The position numbers and the translations under genes were made by a program. Positions 7,657 through 9,497 of a stretch of DNA of 9,497 nt are shown in pieces. The notes under the pieces were generated by a model. That model ran no database searches and was not told the origin of the DNA. It saw only the letters and a program-made list of their open reading frames with translations. The first letter of the stretch is position 1, and every line of letters starts with the position of its first letter. Origin of the DNA: Holophagaceae bacterium UBA706 (lineage in GTDB: Bacteria > Acidobacteriota > Holophagae > Holophagales > Holophagaceae); the NCBI GenBank assembly GCA_002298155.1, contig DBME01000328.1:1-9497 (forward strand), in the 5' to 3' direction.

Positions 7657-8375
7657 CAGATTCTCCTCCACTTGCCCTGGCCGCCGCCCATCACGCCTGG
7701 GTTGTAGAACTTGTAGATTGTTCCGCCGTTGGCCTGGCCCACCACGAGGCCCACGGGCCCGCCCGGGATGGGCTGGCCGTTGCGCAGGCTCACGATCTGG
7801 ATCCAGAACGTGGAGGTGAACCGCTTGTTGGTTCCGCTGATGCGGATCGAATTGTCGGTGCTCCCGCCCTGGAAGAGGTTCTTCGTGGCATCCGAGAGGA
7901 TGTTCTGGAAGCCCAGGGCGGAATCCGTGAAGGGCAGCACCGTGGTGATGTCCTCGAGACCGGCGGTGGCGGTGGTCCACCAGGCTGCGTTGGCGTTGGT
8001 GACGATGCCCGCGTGCATGTGCTCCCGCTGCAGCCCCTGCCCGACGACGGCTACCCGGAAGGATTCGGAACGGGTGCGGCCGTTGCTGATGATGGTGGCG
8101 GCGCTCAAGGTGGCATTGTCGTAGGCCAGGATCAGGGGATTGGTGGCCGACCATTCGCCGTGGGTGGCCACGAGCACGTCGGAACCGGTGGCCACAGCGA
8201 ACTGGTGCGCCCCGGCGAGGGTGCCTTCCAGCTCGTCCAGCACAGCCCGGGTCGCCGCGGAACCGCGGTTGCCGATCATCGATACGCCCACGGCTGCCAA
8301 CACGCCCGCGATCACGAGGACGACCAGCAGTTCAGCCAGGGAGAATCCGTGGCGGGATGTGGGTTTTCGTCGCAT
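7656..8375 (-). CDS. fimT: FimT/GspH-like minor prepilin
   Basis: 239 residues, longer than the usual 160-180 of FimT/FimU. The leader is MRRKPTSRHG with cleavage before FSLAELLVVLVIAGVLAAVGV (F+1, E+5). The helix continues through RAVLDELEGTLAGAHQFAVATGSDVLVA, a FimT/GspH hallmark in which the helix leads into a first strand. Later strands include ESFRVAVVGQG, and the end has a Gly-rich tail (NPGVMGGGQGKWRRI). CGAGG ends 7 nt before the ATG. It is the first gene of the minus-strand operon and faces the divergent plus-strand pilin across 350 bp. FimT-type pilins help start fibre assembly, and some bind DNA during natural transformation. Whether this one does cannot be judged, although its last eight residues include a Lys and two Arg. 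Which of the FimT, FimU and GspH subfamilies it belongs to is not resolved. Confidence 0.82.
   Translation of the reverse strand: MRRKPTSRHGFSLAELLVVLVIAGVLAAVGVSMIGNRGSAATRAVLDELEGTLAGAHQFAVATGSDVLVATHGEWSATNPLILAYDNATLSAATIISNGRTRSESFRVAVVGQGLQREHMHAGIVTNANAAWWTTATAGLEDITTVLPFTDSALGFQNILSDATKNLFQGGSTDNSIRISGTNKRFTSTFWIQIVSLRNGQPIPGGPVGLVVGQANGGTIYKFYNPGVMGGGQGKWRRI
7663..7669 (-). promoter_or_regulatory. Strong ribosome binding site of pilV
   Basis: GGAGGAG on the minus strand, 6 nt before the ATG at 7656. It is the best Shine-Dalgarno match in the operon and lies within the final codons of the fimT-like gene. It decides the pilV start. Confidence 0.8.
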
Positions 8376-8417
8376 GGGGGAACCTCGTTACCCGATCAAG
8401 GATGAAGCAAGCGAGGG

Positions 8418-8438
8418 GTTGCAACATTTTTTTGTAAC
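8418..8438. promoter_or_regulatory. A/T-rich imperfect inverted repeat, possible operator
   Basis: GTTGCAAC (itself a palindrome), then a 7-T run and GTAAC. Arms GTTgcaACA and TGTAAC can pair around the T run. It lies 43-63 nt upstream of the fimT-like start, where a regulator or core promoter element would be expected. No known binding motif is recognised. Confidence 0.3.
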
Positions 8439-8480
8439 TATTGAAAATGAGCCTAGTTGGCATCTCCGAAATCAGGGCTG

Positions 8481-8492
8481 CCCCGGTCGGGG
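8481..8492. repeat. Perfect 12-bp dyad CCCCG-GT-CGGGG
   Basis: 5-bp arms with a 2-nt centre in the divergent intergenic region. There is no immediate T-run on either side, so it does not look like an intrinsic terminator. It may be an operator, or chance in GC-rich DNA. Confidence 0.35.
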
Positions 8493-8533
8493 AAACGGAG
8501 TGACTACTTTTTATACATTGTGTTGCCAGGGGT

Positions 8534-8545
8534 TGGGCAGGCCCA
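8534..8545. repeat. Perfect 12-bp dyad TGGGC-AG-GCCCA
   Basis: 5-bp arms around AG, with the same overall size (5-2-5) as the dyad at 8481-8492 but different arm sequence. It is in the middle of the divergent intergenic region. Function unknown. Confidence 0.35.
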
Positions 8546-8566
8546 GCATCCTTATCAATGTCTGCT

Positions 8567-8579
8567 GTCCCATCGGGAC
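8567..8579. repeat. Perfect dyad GTCCC-ATC-GGGAC
   Basis: 5-bp arms with a 3-nt loop, followed within two bases by another GTCCC-type arm (GTCCCGGG). Either copy could pair with the GGGAC arm if this stretch is transcribed. No T-run follows. Confidence 0.3.
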
Positions 8580-8713
8580 CGTCCCGGGCGCGTGGGCCGG
8601 GAGATCCGGCAGAAAGCCACGCCTTGGAAAACTTTCTGGGTCATTCCATCCTTGGCGGTTTATCTTTTCATGGAGTAGGTCCTCCCCATTCCGGGTCAGA
8701 GGATAACCCCCCC

Positions 8714-8718
8714 AGGAG
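8714..8718 (+). promoter_or_regulatory. Ribosome binding site of the plus-strand pilin
   Basis: AGGAG, 7 nt before the ATG at 8726. It fixes this start, which also gives a normal 9-residue prepilin leader. Upstream in-frame starts would add residues with no secretion logic. Confidence 0.85.
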
Positions 8719-8725
8719 CCCAACC

Positions 8726-9151
8726 ATGATCCTTCGGAAGCGCGTGTCCGGTTTCAGCCTCGTCGAACTTCTCCTGGTGCTGGCGATCATGGGCATCCTC
8801 GCCGGGATCGCGGTTCCCTCGTTCCTGAGTCAGCGCCGCCGCGCGCGGGTCGTGGGCGACGCCCAGGCCAACGCGGCGAGCCTGCGCATGGCCCTGGAAC
8901 AGCGCAAGGCCGACGCCGGCGTGTACGGTGCCGCCGGCACCACCTATGCCTGGAACTCCGGAGGTTTCACCGGTTCCGCCACGGCCAACCCGGCGCCCAC
9001 CTTCACCATGGGCGGCACGAAGATGACCTACTCCGTGACCGTGGGTTCCACGGGCCTGACCTACGCCCTGGCCGTCTCGGACCCCACCCTCAGCAACATC
9101 GTGGTGTACCGCACGAACCAGAACGGTTCGAACCTCTACACCCTGCACTAG
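8726..9151 (+). CDS. Type IV pilin (PilA/PilE-like), candidate fibre subunit
   Basis: 141 residues. Leader MILRKRVSG with cleavage before FSLVELLLVLAIMGILAG; mature F1, E5, G14 and P22 are present. P22 kinks the helix in major pilins and is missing from the minor pilins on the opposite strand, so this is the best candidate in the window for a filament-forming subunit. The amphipathic helix continues (RARVVGDAQANAASLRMALEQRKADAG), followed by a short beta-rich, Gly/Thr/Ala-rich globular part ending in TYALAVSDPTLSNIVVYRT. There is no cysteine at all, so no C-terminal disulfide loop as in Neisseria or Pseudomonas pilins. It is divergent to the tip-complex operon and probably cotranscribed with the prepilin gene 118 bp downstream. 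It could instead be a minor pilin or a GspG-like pseudopilin. Confidence 0.85.
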   Translation: MILRKRVSGFSLVELLLVLAIMGILAGIAVPSFLSQRRRARVVGDAQANAASLRMALEQRKADAGVYGAAGTTYAWNSGGFTGSATANPAPTFTMGGTKMTYSVTVGSTGLTYALAVSDPTLSNIVVYRTNQNGSNLYTLH

Positions 9152-9269
9152 GTTTCGCTGAGGGTCGCTGAGGAAAGCAAATCAGGTTTGGGCGAACGGT
9201 GGCTGGGGGAATCCCACCAGGCCCTGGACGGACACCTTCCTCGACGCCATCCTGCCCGGGGAGGTCGTC
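9152..9269 (+). other. Short spacer between pilin and PilV-like gene
   Basis: 118 bp. It contains a tandem TCGCTGAGG (two copies, one base apart, at about 9155-9173), a GGTGG...CCACC inverted repeat near 9198-9218 and the palindrome CCAGGCCCTGG at 9217-9227. No T-run follows these, so no intrinsic terminator is called. A processing or attenuation site that lets the pilin be made in excess over the next gene is possible but unproven. Confidence 0.4.
9258..9264 (+). promoter_or_regulatory. Ribosome binding site of the partial prepilin gene
   Basis: GGGGAGG, 5 nt before the ATG at 9270. It is a strong Shine-Dalgarno match that supports a real gene running off the window. Confidence 0.8.
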
Positions 9270-9497
9270 ATGGCGAACCCAAAGGGCAACGGGTTCTCCC
9301 TGCTGGAAGCGTTGATCGCGACCGCCGTGCTGGGGGCGGGGCTGTCGGGGCTGACCGCGCTGGCCACGGCCTGCCTGCGGGGCGAGGCGTCGGCGCGGGA
9401 CCACATGGCCGCGCGGCTCAGCCTGCTGGATGCCCTTGAGGCGCACGCGCAGGAGGCGGACCCGTGGGCCGCGCCCACCGTGCGGTGCCGGCGCGCC
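9270..9497 (+). CDS. PilV/GspI-like prepilin, 3' end outside window
   Basis: 76 codons are visible and the frame is open to the window edge. The translation begins MANPKGNG, then FSLLEALIATAVLGAGLSG: an 8-residue leader, F+1 and E+5. The helix continues with LTALATACLRGEASARDHMAARLSLLDALEAHAQEADPW, like PilV/GspI proteins, where small residues in the membrane helix lead to an L-x-x-L-E-A segment. It is very GC- and Ala-rich. Its position just downstream of the plus-strand pilin suggests the start of a second minor-pilin set, perhaps followed by PilW/GspJ- and PilX/GspK-like genes beyond 9497. The length and the rest of the protein are unknown. Confidence 0.8.
   Translation, partial: MANPKGNGFSLLEALIATAVLGAGLSGLTALATACLRGEASARDHMAARLSLLDALEAHAQEADPWAAPTVRCRRA

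Larger units (their letters stand above)
8376..8725. promoter_or_regulatory. Divergent intergenic region between the two pilin operons
   Basis: 350 bp without a convincing gene. Promoters for both the minus-strand tip-complex operon and the plus-strand pilin operon should lie here. Visible elements are an A/T-rich imperfect dyad at 8418-8438, a perfect dyad at 8481-8492, an AT-rich TTTTTATACATT segment at 8508-8519 that could be a -10 region on either strand, dyads at 8534-8545 and 8567-8579, and a TTTATCTTTT stretch at 8659-8668 close to the plus-strand gene. No good -35/-10 pair was found by eye. No sigma-54 promoter (GG-N10-GC with TGGCAC/TTGC context) was found on either strand. The gene layout, not a motif, supports the promoter call. 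Confidence 0.6.

Noticed and set aside
8580..8625. Possible cyclic di-GMP (GEMM) riboswitch because of an AGAAAGCCACGCC string
   Set aside because: The paired GCAAACC-type partner segment and the hairpin architecture of that riboswitch are not found nearby. A covariance-model search would settle it.
8511..8723. 70-codon minus-strand frame in the intergenic region
   Set aside because: It needs a TTG start, has no clear Shine-Dalgarno sequence or recognisable feature, and overlaps the ribosome binding region of the plus-strand pilin.
8558..8725. Upstream extension of the plus-strand pilin to 8558
   Set aside because: The added 56 residues have no secretion signal and would bury the prepilin leader; a good AGGAG precedes the internal ATG at 8726.
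8376..8725. Sigma-54 promoter for either operon
   Set aside because: No GG-N10-GC with TGGCAC/TTGC-like context was found on either strand; the nearest match (around 8529-8542) lacks both consensus halves.
1..9497. Mobile elements, CRISPR arrays, tRNA or rRNA genes
   Set aside because: No transposase, regularly spaced repeats, or tRNA- or rRNA-like sequence was seen. The window is otherwise filled by pilus genes.

Overview
This window is a type IV pilus minor-pilin and tip-adhesin locus from a high-GC, Gram-negative-type bacterium. Third codon positions are so G/C-rich that long spurious ORFs lie open on the strands opposite the real genes. The style of the proteins (a very long Ser/Thr-rich PilY1, short leader peptides, a FimT/PilV/PilW/PilX/PilY1 order) fits Acidobacteriota such as Holophagae (Geothrix/Holophaga) or a Myxococcota/Desulfobacterota-like lineage. 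No rRNA, tRNA or taxonomic marker is present, so the assignment is an inference of low to moderate strength.

Minus strand, read from 8375 down to 39: five tightly packed genes, fimT/gspH-like (8375-7656), pilV-like (7656-7096), pilW-like (7103-5940), pilX-like (5927-5295) and a giant pilY1 (5285-39, 1748 residues). Junctions are a 1-nt overlap, an 8-nt overlap, a 12-nt gap and a 9-nt gap, each with a good Shine-Dalgarno sequence. This is almost certainly one operon with coupled translation. In known systems such minor pilins form a priming complex at the pilus tip that carries PilY1, which acts in adhesion, surface sensing and control of retraction.

Plus strand, diverging from the minus-strand operon across a 350-bp gap (8376-8725): a 141-residue class-III-type pilin with the E5 and P22 residues typical of fibre-forming pilins (8726-9151), then after 118 bp a second PilV-like prepilin (9270 onward) cut by the window end. 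The locus is therefore bidirectional, with a pilin and at least one more minor pilin on one side and the tip complex on the other.

The most unusual element is PilY1. Its von Willebrand A (VWA) domain is interrupted: MIDAS motif 1 (residues 59-63) is about 510 residues ahead of the first helix and 610-655 residues ahead of the remaining MIDAS residues. The insertion begins with two pairs of tandem beta-rich repeats, one pair cysteine-bearing and the other Ig-like, bracketed by a near-identical heptapeptide. The C-terminal PilY1 propeller is present, but the acidic calcium loop known from Pseudomonas PilY1 is not recognisable at the expected place. An Asp-rich loop that could bind calcium lies instead inside the VWA insertion. 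No assembly ATPase, platform protein, secretin or prepilin peptidase is in the window, so those must be encoded elsewhere.
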